Notes: generated by a model from the sequence alone, not told the origin. Positions 43,801 to 56,363 are shown, numbered from the stretch's first letter. The stretch: 64,000 bases of DNA from Angomonas deanei (GCA_903995115.1 LR877156.1:248001-312000), one strand, 5' to 3'. Numbers and translations: made by a program.

Positions 43801-44517
43801 AATTATAATAATCCTCAAAATTCGCTTTTTGTGATTGCACCTTCTTTTTATTGTACAAAAAATGTGCATTATTTGATTCGATCGTGTTATGACACCGCCG
43901 GAAAATATTATCTTGAATATTTTCATAATTTTGAAAATAAAAATAATGAAATTCCGTTATTATTATTAGAAATCGGAGCGCATTTAAGTTTACAAGATAG
44001 TATTCTATTTGAAAATATATTTTCTCACTTTTTATTTTATCACCTTCAAAATAAAAATAATAATTTAAATTTTTATGATTGGAATCGAATTTTTTCATTA
44101 TTTGAAAATTTCAGTCGAAATCCGCTTTGGACGAATAAAAATAATATTTCTTCCATTTTGAAAGATGTTTTATTGGAATTTTTAGAATTTTATATAAATA
44201 ATGAAAATAAAAATGAAAATTTCATCAAAAATTTGGGAACGGATGAAAATAATTTGAATTTATTTCAAAATAATGATAATAATAATTTAAAAGATTGTTT
44301 TATACAATTTTGTCTGTTTTTAGAAAATTTACATTTTTTATTTATTGAAGACAAAATTTTTTGGTTAAAAGTAAAACTTTTTACGGAAATTTTTATTGAA
44401 GAAATAAATAATAATAATAATAATAAAAATAATAATTATTATGAAAAAAATATTCGTAAAAGTTTTAATTTTTCAGTGTCGATGAGCGGTTATGGCTATC
44501 TCAAATTCTCAGAATAA
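39091..44517 (+). CDS. Giant Asn-rich protein of unknown function, frame-interrupted
   Basis: About 1800 residues if read as one protein. Five large open segments (39091-39894, 39888-40628, 40573-42744, 42825-43586, 43831-44517) follow each other with almost no gap, and short open stretches bridge the gaps at 42745-42824 and 43587-43830. Frame changes lie near 39886, 40612, 42730, 43555 and 43695 (-1, +1, -1, -1, -1). Composition is dominated by Asn, Lys, Phe, Leu and Ile, with AAT tracts separating helical blocks such as MELAVIVRTLSLLYFLK and CTKNVHYLIRSCYDTAGK. The N-terminus is basic, so mitochondrial import is possible. No known domain was recognised. A helical-repeat architecture is my guess. 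It could also be two genes, but I see no T-run/AG spacer between segments. Confidence 0.6.
39263..39293 (+). repeat. (AAT)n coding microsatellite
   Basis: Nearly pure AAT triplets in the Asn phase of the giant gene. Confidence 0.85.
40783..40819 (+). repeat. (AAT)n coding microsatellite, about 12 units
   Basis: One of the longest AAT runs in the window, read as poly-Asn between helical blocks of the giant protein. Confidence 0.9.
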
Positions 44518-44764
44518 ATATAAATATAAATATAAATTTTTGTATAGTATTTCACAGTGAATTTTTTTTTTTTTATTTGTATTCTAATTAAAAATATTAA
44601 TAATATCTTAAAAAAAAAAAAGTAAATTTACTTTTATTGGAATCTGTTATATTTTGTTTTTTCAACTTTGTGTCTTTTACTTTCTCTATTTTCCTTTTTT
44701 TCTAAAGAAATAATAATAATAATAATAAAAAGAATATTTCACCAATAAAATAAAATAAATTATT

Positions 44765-46391
44765 ATGAATATGAATTATACGATTACCATTGAGGCGGCC
44801 TGTACCGCCGCGCCAAAAGAGTGGAATGAGTTTATTCCAGTTTTAAAGTCCTTTGCCCGCAGTTATTTTCAAAATTTATCAAATCAAAATAATAATTTTT
44901 TAAATTTTCAAAAACAGATACGGCCTGGGGATTGTATTCCACTCACAGGGGCACCACCCATCATTACAGATTATTTTATTTCATTACGATTGTGTGATAT
45001 GAATCCATTTTTAATTTCCATTTTGGCAATTTTATTTTCGAATAATAATAATAATAATAATCATATTGTCGATCAGTTGGACTTTTCCTTTTTATTATTT
45101 AAATTACACGATGAACATGAAATTCAGCATAACAATGAGAATAATAATAATAATAATAATAATTTCAGTGACGAGGAAAGCAGTGGAAAATGAAGAAATA
45201 AGTAATCACAATCAGATAAAAGAAAATCCAATGTTAAAATTTATGAAGGCCGATTCCTTTTTTTCCGAAAAAAGTAAAAATAATAATAATAATAATGAAA
45301 ATGAAGTTTCCTCTTTTTCTTGTCTCTCATTGCCGCATGTTTCCTTAGAGGGGCTTTGGGAATCCTTATACTACGGTGAAGAAGAAACTCAAAATAATAA
45401 TAATAATAATGAAAATAATAATAATGAAAATAATGATTCTTTGCATTTCAAATTAGATTTACTACAATACGCCTCCACCGCGTTACAATTCAGTTTTGCG
45501 AATATTAATTTTCATGTCATTCATTTCAATCGATTATTATTATTTTATGGTCCGCCAGGGACGGGAAAAACTTCCTTGTGTAAGGCGCTAGCACAGAAAT
45601 TATCGATCCGACTGTGTTCCCAAAATAATAAGAATCAAAATTCTGAAAATAATAATAATCCTTTTTTTTCCGCCAAGCTCATTGAAGTCAACGCTCACAG
45701 TTTGTTCAGTCGTTGGTTCAGTGAGAGCGGAAAACAAGTTTTGCAGCTTTTTCAAAATATTATCGCCCTCGCTCACAAAACCCACAAAATGAAAAATAAT
45801 AATAATGAATATTTTTATAAAAAAGATTTAATTTTAATTGTCTTGGATGAGGTAGAATCTCTGGCCGCCGCCCGTACCGCCGCCATGAAAGGCAATGAGC
45901 CCTCCGACAGTATTCGCGTCGTCAACGCATTACTGACACAAGTCGATCAATTAAAAAAATTTCCCAATATTTTAATTTTCACAACGACAAACTTAACGAA
46001 AGCGGTGGACGAAGCGTTTTTGGATCGATGCGATAAGAAGGTGTTGGTGGGGCCGCCTGGCGTCCGCGCGCGACAAGCCATGCTACACACGGCGGTGGAA
46101 GAATTAATTTTGAAAAAACTAATTCACATCGATGAAAATTTTCAAAATCATGAAATGGAAATTACAAATTACATTCACGAAGAGTGTTTACTCGTGGCGC
46201 ATTTGTGTTCGAATATGAATGGTCGAATGTTAAAAAAATTACCCTTTTTGGCGTTTGGAAAGTGTAATACGGAATTATTATTAAAAGGAGAATTTCATGT
46301 TGGGCCGTCTCTTTCGTTTTTTTTTAAAGTATTGCAGGAAGTGGCGTTTGCGGAGAAACAATCCCTTCAGAATGTGATGGGCACATCATAA
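44765..46391 (+). CDS. PCH2: AAA+ ATPase TRIP13/PCH2, one frame change
   Basis: About 540 residues. The N-terminal region is followed by SLPHVSLEGLWESLYYG (human LPSAEFDGLWDSLVYD) and a full AAA+ core: Walker A FYGPPGTGKTSLCKALAQK (45546-45600), SHSLFSRWF equivalent AHSLFSRWFSESGKQV, Walker B LIVLDEVESLAAAR, SDSIRVVNALLTQVDQ, sensor-1 TTTNLT and DRCDKK. TRIP13 remodels HORMA proteins (Mad2, Hop1) in meiosis and checkpoint silencing. Asn tracts are inserted in the N-terminal part and before Walker B. The frame changes near 45190 (+1, GGAAAATGAAG, one surplus A). The ATPase itself is intact in one frame. Confidence 0.92.
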
Positions 46392-46652
46392 AAATAAAAA
46401 AAATTAAATAAGTTGACAGAAAGTTTTATAAAAACACAGAAATATATATTTTTTTTCATAGATTCTCTTTTCTGCTAAAAAAAAATTCACTGAATTCACT
46501 CGAAAAAATGAAATCCTCTTTTCCAATCGTAAAACAAACAAATAACACATACATATATCTTTTCCTCAACAACAATAAAAAAATCACCTTTTCTTTCTCT
46601 ACATTTTTTTTTTAAAAGAATTATCAACCATCAAAACACCTATTATTATCGC

Positions 46653-49209
46653 ATGGCGCCCTCCGTGCTCATGGTCGCGGAGAAGCCCTCTCTCGCCGAA
46701 AGTATTGCCTTTCATTTATCCAACGGCACTGCCACCAAAAACCCCCGCGCCCTACCAGTCTATGAATACCATCATTCTTTTCTAGGTCGTCCTGCCCACT
46801 TCATCGTGACGAGCACCACTGGTCATGTCTTTTCCTGTGATTTCACGTCGGCCCATCAGAACTGGGATAAAACAGAGGAGGAATCATTGTTTCAGGCCCC
46901 CGTGGTGTGGACGGAGGCAAATCATAATCATAAAGTATCGCATCACCTGGAAAGTTTGGCCAAATATTGTGATTTTTTGGTCTTGTGGTTGGATTGTGAT
47001 CGCGAGGGGGAAAATATTTGTTTTGAGGTGATGGACGTTGTCAAAAAACACATTTCGGCACCTCAAAATATTTTCCGAGCGCACTTTTCCGCCATCACCA
47101 AAGAAGAAATCACCCATGCATTTCAAAATTTAGGAAAACCCAACAAGAACGTGAGCGATGCGGTGACGTGTCGTCAGGAATTAGACTTAAAGGTCGGCGT
47201 GGCTTTTACCAGATTTCAAACGAAATTTTTCCAAGGCAAGTACGGCGACCTCGATGCCTCCGTGGTGAGCTACGGCCCGTGTCAGACCCCCACGTTAGCC
47301 TTCTGCGTCCACCGCCACGACGAAATTTTATATTTTAAACCGGAAAATTTCTGGCGGTTAGTCCCCGTTGCTAGTCGCGGCGGTGCCATTAACTTACAGT
47401 TTGATTGGGAGCGAGGAAGGCTGTTTGATGAAACGATGGCACGCTTGTTACACCAGAAATTAAACAAGGATCGAAACGCGATTGTACGTCATGTCAGTGA
47501 AAGTTATGAAAGTAAAGTACGCCCCACTGGCCTCAATACGGTGGAAATGATGAAAGTCGGCAGTCGCGCCCTCGGGATGGGCCCCCAGCACGTCATGAAC
47601 ATTGCAGAACACTTATACATTCGAGGTTATATCTCCTACCCTCGCACGGAGTCCACCGCCTACCCGCCCAGCTTTAATTTGAAAAGTTGTTTGGCGCAAC
47701 AACAAAACAGCACGCTGTGGGGATCGTATGTGAATAATCTTTTAAGTGTTGGTCACACGCGACCCAAGGCGGGAAAAGATTGCGGCGATCATCCACCCAT
47801 CACGCCGATGCGAGGGGCCTCGCCGGGGGAACTCTCCGGCGACGAGTGGCGTCTGTACGAATATATTTGTCGTCACTTCATCGCGTCCATCTCGGCGGAC
47901 GCAAAAATAATGAAAACCAAAGTAACGATTGAGCTACAAGGCGAAAAATTTTCGTACAGTGGGAAAGTCGTGGTGGAGGAAGGATTTCTAGAAATTATGC
48001 CACACTTAAAAGTAGAGGACGATAAAGTCCCCATCGGTATAAAAATTAACGATGTCTTTCCGGTCACTGACATTCGTTTGCAAGCTGGACAGACGCAACC
48101 GCCGTCGTACCTGACGGAAGCAGACTTAATTGGATTAATGGAAAAAAATGGCATCGGTACCGACGCCTCCATCTCGACCCACGTGAATAATATCGTGGAA
48201 CGAGGATACTGCACGGTGGAGGCGGGCCGTGTGATGAAACCAACGAAGCTTGGGAATTGTCCTCGTGCATGGCATTCAGAGTATTGACGCAGAGCTGGTC
48301 TTACCGCTCGTCCGCTCTCGTGTGGAGGAATACGTTACACACGTCGCGGAGGGTCGTGCGAGGCTAGACGAAGTGTTACAATACACGCTCCATTTGTTTT
48401 ACAATAAATTTACTTTTTTCAAAACGCACATTGACGTGTTTGATGCGCTCATGGGCGCCTCCTTTTCGCCGATTGCCAGCTCCGGCAGTCCCATCACCCG
48501 CTGTGGCAACTGTCTTCGTTATTTAAAACATTTACCAACGAGACCGCAGCGGCTGTACTGTGCGTATTGTGAGGTGACGTATAACTTACCGCAGGGAGGC
48601 ACGGTGAAGCCTTACGCGAATTTGACGTGCCCACTCGATAATTTTGAATTAGTCGTCTGCCACATTGACGGCGGAAAATCACTTCCCATCTGTCCACAGT
48701 GCTACAATAATCCGCCATTTGAAGAAATCATTTCTAAAAGTGGAAATAATAATAAACCAAAAAAGCAGCTGGTGATGGGCTGTGACGAGTGCAAGCACCC
48801 CACGTGCCCACACTCCTTAGCCACCAACTATGTCTGCGACTGTATCGACCCCAATTGCTTAGGGTGCATGGCCTTTGTCCCTCGTACGGCTGGGAAATGG
48901 AAAGTATGCTGCAATCAGTGCCCCATGATGATTCTTACTACCGCCGACGGCACAGCGAGTGCATGTGAGTCGGAGTGAGGAGTGTCCGGAGTGTGGGGCG
49001 CAACTCGTTGATTTTGTCTTTCCAGAGGGAAAGAATCCGCTGCCGCTGAAAACGAATAATCACGTCGTGAAGTGCATTTTTTGTGATCCGGCGTTGGCGC
49101 CGCTGTGTGAGGAAAAAAAGGTCGATTAGGAAATTTTAGTAGTCGAGGGAGAGGCAGAGGCAGAGGACGAGGCCGTGGCCGTGGGAGAGGTCGCGGGGAT
49201 CGTTATTAA
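46653..49209 (+). CDS. TOP3B: DNA topoisomerase III-beta with C-terminal RG tail, frame-interrupted
   Basis: About 850 residues. TOPRIM domain at the N-terminus (MVAEKPSLAES; DCDREGENI), the type IA core with catalytic Tyr in YISYPRTES (Y329), then LGIVLVHGIQSIDAELVLP and several Cys pairs (CGNCLRYL; CDECKHPTC; CPECGAQLVDF; CIFCDPALAP) forming zinc ribbons. The tail at 49141-49206 reads as (RG)n ending in GDRY. TOP3B enzymes with RGG-type tails act on RNA as well as DNA. The frame changes near 48252 (+1, CTTGGGAATT), near 48956 (+1) and at the seven-A run 49113-49119 (-1). Without the last change the protein ends at the TAG at 49126-49128 and lacks the RG tail. Confidence 0.9.
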
Positions 49210-49441
49210 TAAATAATAATAATAATGAAAATGAAATGAGAATTTTTTTTTTGAACTTATTTGAAGTACTTAATACCACTTATGTAGAAAACAACAATAG
49301 CGTGATAGCATAACAGTGAATACATACTCGATAATAATAAAACTAAAGCAGCTTGTTTCTTTCTTTATCTCTCTCTCCCCTTCATTTTTTTTCTAAAAAT
49401 AAAAGTATTATCCTATATCATTATTATTATTATCACACTCC

Positions 49442-50341
49442 ATGGCAAACACCAAACTCCCACCGGGTCAACAAGAACGCTTCGACCGCATTCTTTCCAT
49501 CCCAGAAAATAAAAATTGTTTCGACTGTGGCGCCCGTCAGCCTCGCTGGGGGAGTTTCTCCCTCGGCGTGCTCTTCTGCCTTCGCTGTGCCGGCGTGCAC
49601 CGCTCGCTAGGCGTACACATCACCAAAGTAAAGAGCGTCAACATGGATGGCTGGACCGAACCGCAATTACTCGTCGTCGAAAGAATTGGCAATAAGAATG
49701 GAAAATTATTGTATGAATATGAAATGCCAGCCGCGATGCGTTGTACGCCGCAAATGTCGACGCCACAGGTGGAACGCGTGTTGAGAGATAAGTACGAAAA
49801 GAAGAAGTATTTTCATCCGCAGGCCGCTGTCTTGTACGAAGAGTTAATCAACGGAAATAATACAAATAGTAATACTAATACTAATCAACCAACTCAAAAT
49901 AATAATAATAATAATAATCATCATACTGTGAAGAGTGCGCCTCCCGCCGTCGTGCAGCCTGCCGTGCCGGTAGAGGAATTATGGGGACCAGCAGTGACGG
50001 TCAGTAATCATAATCATAATAATAATAATCAAAATAATAATAATAATAATCGAACCAATGTTAGCGTAGATGATTTATTTTCGAATAATCATTATAATAA
50101 TAACAATTATACTCCATCGAATAATAATAATAATTATAATCAACAGAATCAAAATCAAAATAATAATAATAATAATAATTTATGGCAGCAACCGCAAAGT
50201 AACAATAATAATAATAATAATAATAATAATAAAGATGAAATACTGTCATTATTTTCCTCCCCACAGTCCCCTCAGAACAATATTTACAATAGCGCCTGGA
50301 CGGCCAATACTGTCCGGCCTTACTACGGCGCTGGAAAATAA
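49442..50341 (+). CDS. ArfGAP-domain protein with Asn-rich tail
   Basis: A 299-residue protein. Residues about 10-125 are an ArfGAP domain: CFDCGARQPRW, then FCLRCAGVHRSLGVHITKVKS, giving the CxxC-x16-CxxC zinc finger and the catalytic Arg in HRSLG. It would stimulate GTP hydrolysis by Arf in Golgi/endosome vesicle traffic. The C-terminal half is low-complexity Asn/Gln/Pro with several AAT tracts and ends in a W/Y-containing NSAWTANTVRPYYGAGK, which may be a short binding motif. Uninterrupted. It belongs to the SMAP/Age2-like small ArfGAPs by domain position, with moderate certainty. Confidence 0.9.
   Translation: MANTKLPPGQQERFDRILSIPENKNCFDCGARQPRWGSFSLGVLFCLRCAGVHRSLGVHITKVKSVNMDGWTEPQLLVVERIGNKNGKLLYEYEMPAAMRCTPQMSTPQVERVLRDKYEKKKYFHPQAAVLYEELINGNNTNSNTNTNQPTQNNNNNNNHHTVKSAPPAVVQPAVPVEELWGPAVTVSNHNHNNNNQNNNNNNRTNVSVDDLFSNNHYNNNNYTPSNNNNNYNQQNQNQNNNNNNNLWQQPQSNNNNNNNNNNKDEILSLFSSPQSPQNNIYNSAWTANTVRPYYGAGK
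50201..50232 (+). repeat. (AAT)n coding microsatellite in ArfGAP gene
   Basis: About ten AAT/AAC units in the Asn phase of the ArfGAP tail. Confidence 0.85.
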
Positions 50342-50719
50342 ATAAATAAATAATAATAAAATATATAAAAAATAATAATAATAATAATCATCATTTTAAT
50401 TTATCATTCAGTTTTTGAATTTCCTTTCATTGTTATGTACCTTATATGCCGTCAAATTTCTTTTTTTTTTGTGTAGAAAATAATAATAATATAAAAAATG
50501 TAATGTAGAAACAAATAACTATCGAAATCTTTTTTGTTTCGTTTTTACAATGTGACATCTTTTTTTTTTTTGTTTTAAATTTCTTTTCTTTTTTAAACAC
50601 TGTTGATCTAATTTTCTCCCCTCTTTTCCTCTCATAAATTACAATAGCTGCAGAAATTTTTATTTCTTTTTTTCAACACTACAACGTAAAAATTTTAAAA
50701 AAATTAAAATTATTTATTT
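50342..50719. other. AT-rich spacer before VPS15
   Basis: A 378-base spacer beginning with TAAA and TAA repeats, with T-runs at 50461-50470 and 50561-50571 and a pyrimidine-rich stretch (50610-50633) that may mark the acceptor for VPS15 (AG in CAATAGCTGCAG at 50642-50653). No RNA gene seen. Confidence 0.4.
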
Positions 50720-53700
50720 ATGGGAATACAGTTAAGTGCTTCCATCTATTCCTCTGTCTTATCGTACGACGACGTGAAAGATTTATTAAATAATAATAAT
50801 AATAATAATAAGTATGAATTTATTCATTTTTTAGGCTCCGAGGGACAAAACTGTTTTCGTAGTTTTCATTGTTACGATTATTTTTCCAATAATAATAATA
50901 ATTTAAAAAATATAAAAAATTGGGAAATTCATTCGTATTATAATCATTTAGCAAATCTTATTATTAATCATAATTATAATGTGGAAGAAAAAAATGAAAA
51001 TTTATTATTTAACGACAATGAATGTGAATTAAAACAATATTATCATAATTATAAACATTTATTTTTAAATCATAATAATAATAATAATAGCGAAAATAAT
51101 AATAATAATAATGAAAACCGGGTAGAAGTCGTCAATAAAGTATTTTTAATGAAACATAATCATTATAACAATCAAAATCAAAATAATAATGAAAAAAAGT
51201 TTATTTCTCAAATGTGTTTATTAATGAATCATATTTTGGAAAATTTATCGTTTATCGACGAAAGTTATAAAATAAATAATGAAAAAAGTGAAAATTTAGA
51301 AAATTTTTCAAATTTGGATCATATTTTTTAGAAAATAATAATAAAAATTCACATTTATTATTTTATAGTGCCGTCACCGACGGAAATAATTATAATACTA
51401 CTCAAAATTTAAATAATAATAATAATAATCATCAAAATTTTGTGTCATACGGAATTTTAAAACGATTTTATATTTGTTGTAATTTAACGGAACGACTCCA
51501 CACCAGACCATTTCTAAATAATCATCCGAAAAATAAAATAAAGAATGAAAATGAAAATAAATTTGAATTTTTTTTTGATCATTCCGGAAAAATTATTTTT
51601 AGTGTTTCAATTATTATTATCGATCATTACATTACATGAACAGTACTGCGTCACGCATGGGGATATCAAACCAAACAATATTTTAATCAATTCTAATTTT
51701 AATTTATATCTCGTCGATTTCGCATTTTATAAACCGTGTTATTTTTTTTTAAATCAAAATAATCATCATAATCATAAAAATATTTCGTTATACGATTATT
51801 ATAATTATTACTTGACAGAGGGCGACGGTGGTTGTTATACTTCCCCGGAAAAATTTATAGAAGATGAAAATTTTGATTTTAATTCTCCTCATTCCTTTTT
51901 TTTAGAAAATGAAAATTCGGAAAATAATAATAATATTAATATTTTTTCGCATTCGATCAAAATGGATTTATTTTCGGTCGGCGCTGTCATTTATTATATT
52001 ATAAAAGAAGAACATTTATTTTCATTGGAAGATGTTTTAAAATTAAAAAAAATGAAATTATTGTCGCAAAAAAGAGAATTTATTAAATCCTGTTTTTTCA
52101 AACATAATCATAAAAATGAAAATAAAGAAGAACCGTTATTATTATTATTAATATTTTCGTTATTGTGTCCAGACGAAAACAATGAAAATGAAAATAATAA
52201 TAATGAAAAAAAAGAAATTTCGGCACGTCAAATACTTTCCGATTTTAGTTTTCATAATAATAATAATAAATCATTTTTATTTCCGTCGTACTTTTATTAT
52301 TTGGAAACTTTATCGTCTCGTATTCATAATCATTCACCACTAAAAAGTTTACAATTTTTGAATGAAAATTTGGAAAAAATAATGAAAACGATCGAAACAC
52401 TCGTCAAAAAAGATTTTTTATCTTCTGAAAATGAAAATAATAATAATAATATTCAATATTTTATATCCCGAGCACAAGAACACTGTATACGACTCTTCTT
52501 ACCATTTATATTGCATACATTACAATTAATAAATAATAATAATAATAATAATGAAATAAAATTATTTTTCATCATTCCAAAACTAATTCCGTTTTTATTA
52601 TTTTCATTAAAAGAAGAAAATTTTTTAGTTTCTGTCGTTGAAAATAATAATATTAATATTAATATTAATAATAATAATGAAAGCCATTTGGTGAATCATA
52701 ATTGTATTTTAGATATTCTCATTCCTCAATTATGTTTTATCATTAATAATAGTAATAAAAATAAATTCGTCATCTTTTTTGCGTTTCAATTTTTAATTTC
52801 CATTGTGGAAGAAATAAAAAATATCATCCAAGAAAAAATAAATAATAATAATAAAAAAATTTGTTTTATTCATAAAAGGATTGTAACGATGGCCCAAGAA
52901 TTATTATTGCCGTGTTGTACGGAATTGTTATTACATTTAAACGATGAAAATGAAAATAATTCTCAAAAAAATAAAAATGAATTTTTATGGACGGAAATTT
53001 CTTCTCAAATTTGCAAAATTTTATTGTTTTCTAAATTCATGTTAGAAAAATATTTTACCCAAACGGAAATTCAAAAATATTTAAATTCCAATAATAATAA
53101 TAATAATATAAATTTTTCGTTACAAAAATACGATTTAGTCAATTTCGGATGGAATTTTATTCAATTATTATTTAAAAATAATAATAATAATAATTCTAAT
53201 TTTATTATTTCGTCGCTTTTACGGGAAACGGAAAAAATAATTCAATTTTTGGGAAATGAAAAAACAAAAAATGAATTAATTCCGTTTTATATTTCATTTT
53301 TATCATTTTCTAGTGAAAATAATAATAATAATAATAATTATAAAACATTTCGACGATTGTTATTTTTTCATTCGATTGAATTACATTTTTATCATTTTGA
53401 AAATAAAAATAATAATTTTAATATTTTTTCAAATGTGGAAACGTTAAAATTTTTTATTGATGAAAGTTTACGAAATTTTCAAATTTCGTTAAATAATAAT
53501 AATAATTTGGATATAAAAAGTATTTGTCTGACGTTAAATAGTATTTTAAAAATTATCGAAATTTTTCACAAAAATGAAAATAAAAATTATAATTTATTAT
53601 TTTCATTTGTGCATTTAATTTTGCCGTTATTAACCGAACATTCCTCCATAAATAATAATAATAATTTTATTTCTGAAAATAATAATCATAATTTTGAAAA

Positions 53701-54402
53701 TAATAATCATAATTTTGAAAATAATAATAATTTTCATAATTTTCCCAATCCTTGGAGTTTTATGGTTTCTAAAATAATTCATTTTTGTGCTGAATTATTT
53801 CCACCGACGATTTTTTATAATTTTTTAGGAATTACGATTTTACCGTTATTAAATAATAATAATAATAATTCTATTTTATATTTGAATCGATTTCCAAAAT
53901 TAATAAAAGAAGAATTAACGAATAAAAATGAAATAAATAATAATAATAAAAATGAAAATAATAATAATAATCATTCTGTAGTGCCTTTTTTTGTCAAGGA
54001 AAACGAAATGAAAAAAATGGAACAAAAAAGTTTTAAAACGGTTAAAAATTTTACAAGTATGAAAGATGATTTTCATTTATCGATAAAAACAGAAAAAATA
54101 AATAATTCCATTCATAATAAAAATGAGTTATTTGATTTTCTGTATAATAATGAAATAGAAGAAAATAAAAAGGATGAAAATATTATTTCTTTCCGTGAAA
54201 AAAACAGAGAACAGTTTCGAACCTTTCTCAACAATCACAAAAATAATGAAAATAACGTAGATAATAAAAATAACGAAAAATCACCAAAAATAACAAAATC
54301 TAATATTAATAATAATAATAATATAAATATAAATAATAATTATTCTCTTCTCTGTCCGGTTGCTCAACACACCGCTGCTATATATATCATAGAACCTTAT
54401 TT

Positions 54403-54433
<31 letters not shown>

Positions 54434-55395
54434 ACTATTATTTTTGCTGCCGGTGCCAGGGCGGAGGCACGATTCTGGAAATTAGAAAAACAAACCATAC
54501 ATATAAATAATAATAATAATAATAATTTAGATTTATATGAATGGAAATCCTTATTAAGTATTTCCCCGCGTTCGGAACTTTCGTCGTTATTTTTTAGTTA
54601 TACAAGTTGTCATTTTATTTACAATAATAATAATAATAACTATAATGTAATGATGTTGGGAACGAGTAATGGGTTTTGTACATGTCTATAAAATATTAAA
54701 AAATGAAAATAATAATAATAATGAAAATGAAAATATAAAAATAGATTATTTTTTCAGTTATCCGTTTCACAAAAACGACAATAATCATAAAATTTCTGTA
54801 GTGGATATAAAAGAATATAATAATACTAATTTTTCTGTTTTAGTGTTAACGTCAGATGGTGTTCTTTCCTGTTTGAAAATAAATCAGAATAATAATAATA
54901 ATAATAATAATTTTGATATTTTATTTTCCATTTCGTTACCTCTTTTTTCCGCCACACCGACCGGTCTTACTATATTTCCGAATAATAATAATAATAATAA
55001 TAATTCTATTTTAAGTGTTTTAATTTCTACGGTGAATGGAGAATTATTTTTAATCGATTTACGATATAAAAAGTGCATTCGAAAATATAAATTAAATAAA
55101 AATTCGGAAAATGAAAATAATAATAAAATTGAATTTTTTGAAAATTTATTAAATGAAACCGAAAATGAATTAAATCATTTCAATTTTATAAATAATCCAT
55201 TTTATATTCACAAAACAATTTTATTTGAAAATAATAAAAATAATATTTCCGTTTTAATTTCGTTACAAAATGGAAAAATATATCAATTAAATTTAATTTC
55301 TGGTGAAAGTTTTATTTATTTATCACCAAATAATAATAATAATGAAAAAAATGAAAATAATGTAGCGACACGTACTATATTATTATTTAATAATC

Positions 55396-55427
<32 letters not shown>

Positions 55428-55767
55428 ATTCTGTTTTCTGCCGGGGATGACGGCTGTATCCATTGTTGGAATAATAATAATAATAATGATAAATTATATT
55501 TATTATCGGATTTAAATGGCAAAAAAATGGCGTATCAAACGATAAAAAAGATGGAAAATGAAAATAGAATGGAAGACACAATTTTATTTCATCAATAATA
55601 ATAATTCAAAAAGTGAAAATAATAATAATAATAATAATGAAAATTTTATAACAATTTCGAAAAGATTACATAAAGAATCTATTTTAGCATTAACAGTTCT
55701 TTCTAATAATAATCATCATATTATTATTTCTGCTGCCAGAGACGGTAGTTTAGCTGCTTGGGTGTAA
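50720..55767 (+). CDS. VPS15: VPS15 / PI3-kinase regulatory subunit 4, frame-interrupted
   Basis: About 1680 residues. It starts MGIQLS, fitting the myristoylated MGxQL start of VPS15. The kinase-like domain shows LTERLHTRPFLNN (human LYDRISTRPFLNN), THGDIKPNNILINSN and LVDFAFYKPCYF, where DFA replaces DFG as in human DFASFKP, then GGCYTSPEKF. A long helical region with many Asn tracts follows, and the C-terminus (from about 54360) has WD-repeat units (ARAEARFWKLE; CIHCW; ARDGSLAAWV). VPS15 anchors and regulates the class III PI3-kinase VPS34 in autophagy and endosomal sorting. The frame changes near 51328 (-1, six-T run), 51592 (+1), 54672 (+1, AATGGGTTTTG) and 55594 (+1). The central 1048-residue segment is open throughout. 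Confidence 0.88.
54404..54430 (+). repeat. (AAT)n coding microsatellite in VPS15
   Basis: Pure AAT triplets in the Asn phase, next to the first WD-type repeat. Confidence 0.85.
55396..55424 (+). repeat. (AAT)n coding microsatellite in VPS15 WD region
   Basis: About nine AAT units located in a loop between predicted WD blades. Confidence 0.85.
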
Positions 55768-55946
55768 TCTATACTTCATTATTCTATAAAATACTTATAT
55801 GTTTTTTAATTATTTATTTTAAATTGAAATAGGAAAAACAACAAATAACAATATCCTTTTTTCTCTATCTTTTTTTTCTTTTTATTATTATTATTTTAGT
55901 TTTTTTTTTTTACTTTTTATTATTTCTATATCCCCTTATTATCATT

Positions 55947-56363
55947 ATGGCTGGTCTTACGAAAACCATCGTCGCGAAACGTCCTCAAAAGAGTTCCGCT
56001 AGCCGAAAATTACACAAAAATATTAAAAACGAAACACAAAAACAGATAAAGAAAGCTCACCGCTGGCGCCCCGGCACCGTCGCCCTGCGTGAAGTCCGCA
56101 AATATCAAAAAAGTACGAATTTGCTAATTGCCAAAGCGCCCTTTCGTCGTTTGGTGAAGGAAGTGTCGATGAATTTTAAGACGTCCATGCGTGTGTCGGC
56201 CGGCGCGCTGGAGGCATTACAGGAAAGTACGGAAAACTACTTGACCAGTATTTTGAGTGATGCCTACCTGTGCACGGTGCATGCGCGGCGGGTGACGTTA
56301 TTTCCGAAGGATTTACAGTTGGCGCTGCGCCTGCGAGGGGAGACGAGGGCCCTTCCGGTATAA
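55947..56363 (+). CDS. Histone H3, divergent (candidate H3 variant)
   Basis: A 138-residue histone H3. The fold is clear: [63 protein letters not shown]. The N-terminal tail ([20 protein letters not shown]) lacks the ARTKQTARKS start, so canonical K4/K9 contexts are missing. The core [16 protein letters not shown] is also diverged. In trypanosomatids canonical H3 is diverged too, and a variant H3V of about 139 residues marks telomeres and transcription termination sites. Length and tail make H3V a fair candidate, but I cannot separate it from this lineage's canonical H3 without a second copy. Single copy here; uninterrupted. Confidence 0.9.
   Translation: MAGLTKTIVAKRPQKSSASRKLHKNIKNETQKQIKKAHRWRPGTVALREVRKYQKSTNLLIAKAPFRRLVKEVSMNFKTSMRVSAGALEALQESTENYLTSILSDAYLCTVHARRVTLFPKDLQLALRLRGETRALPV

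Noticed and set aside
51320-51340. TTTTTTAG in VPS15 as a -1 slippery heptamer
   Set aside because: The codon phase does not fit the X XXY YYZ pattern; a missing T in the run is sufficient.
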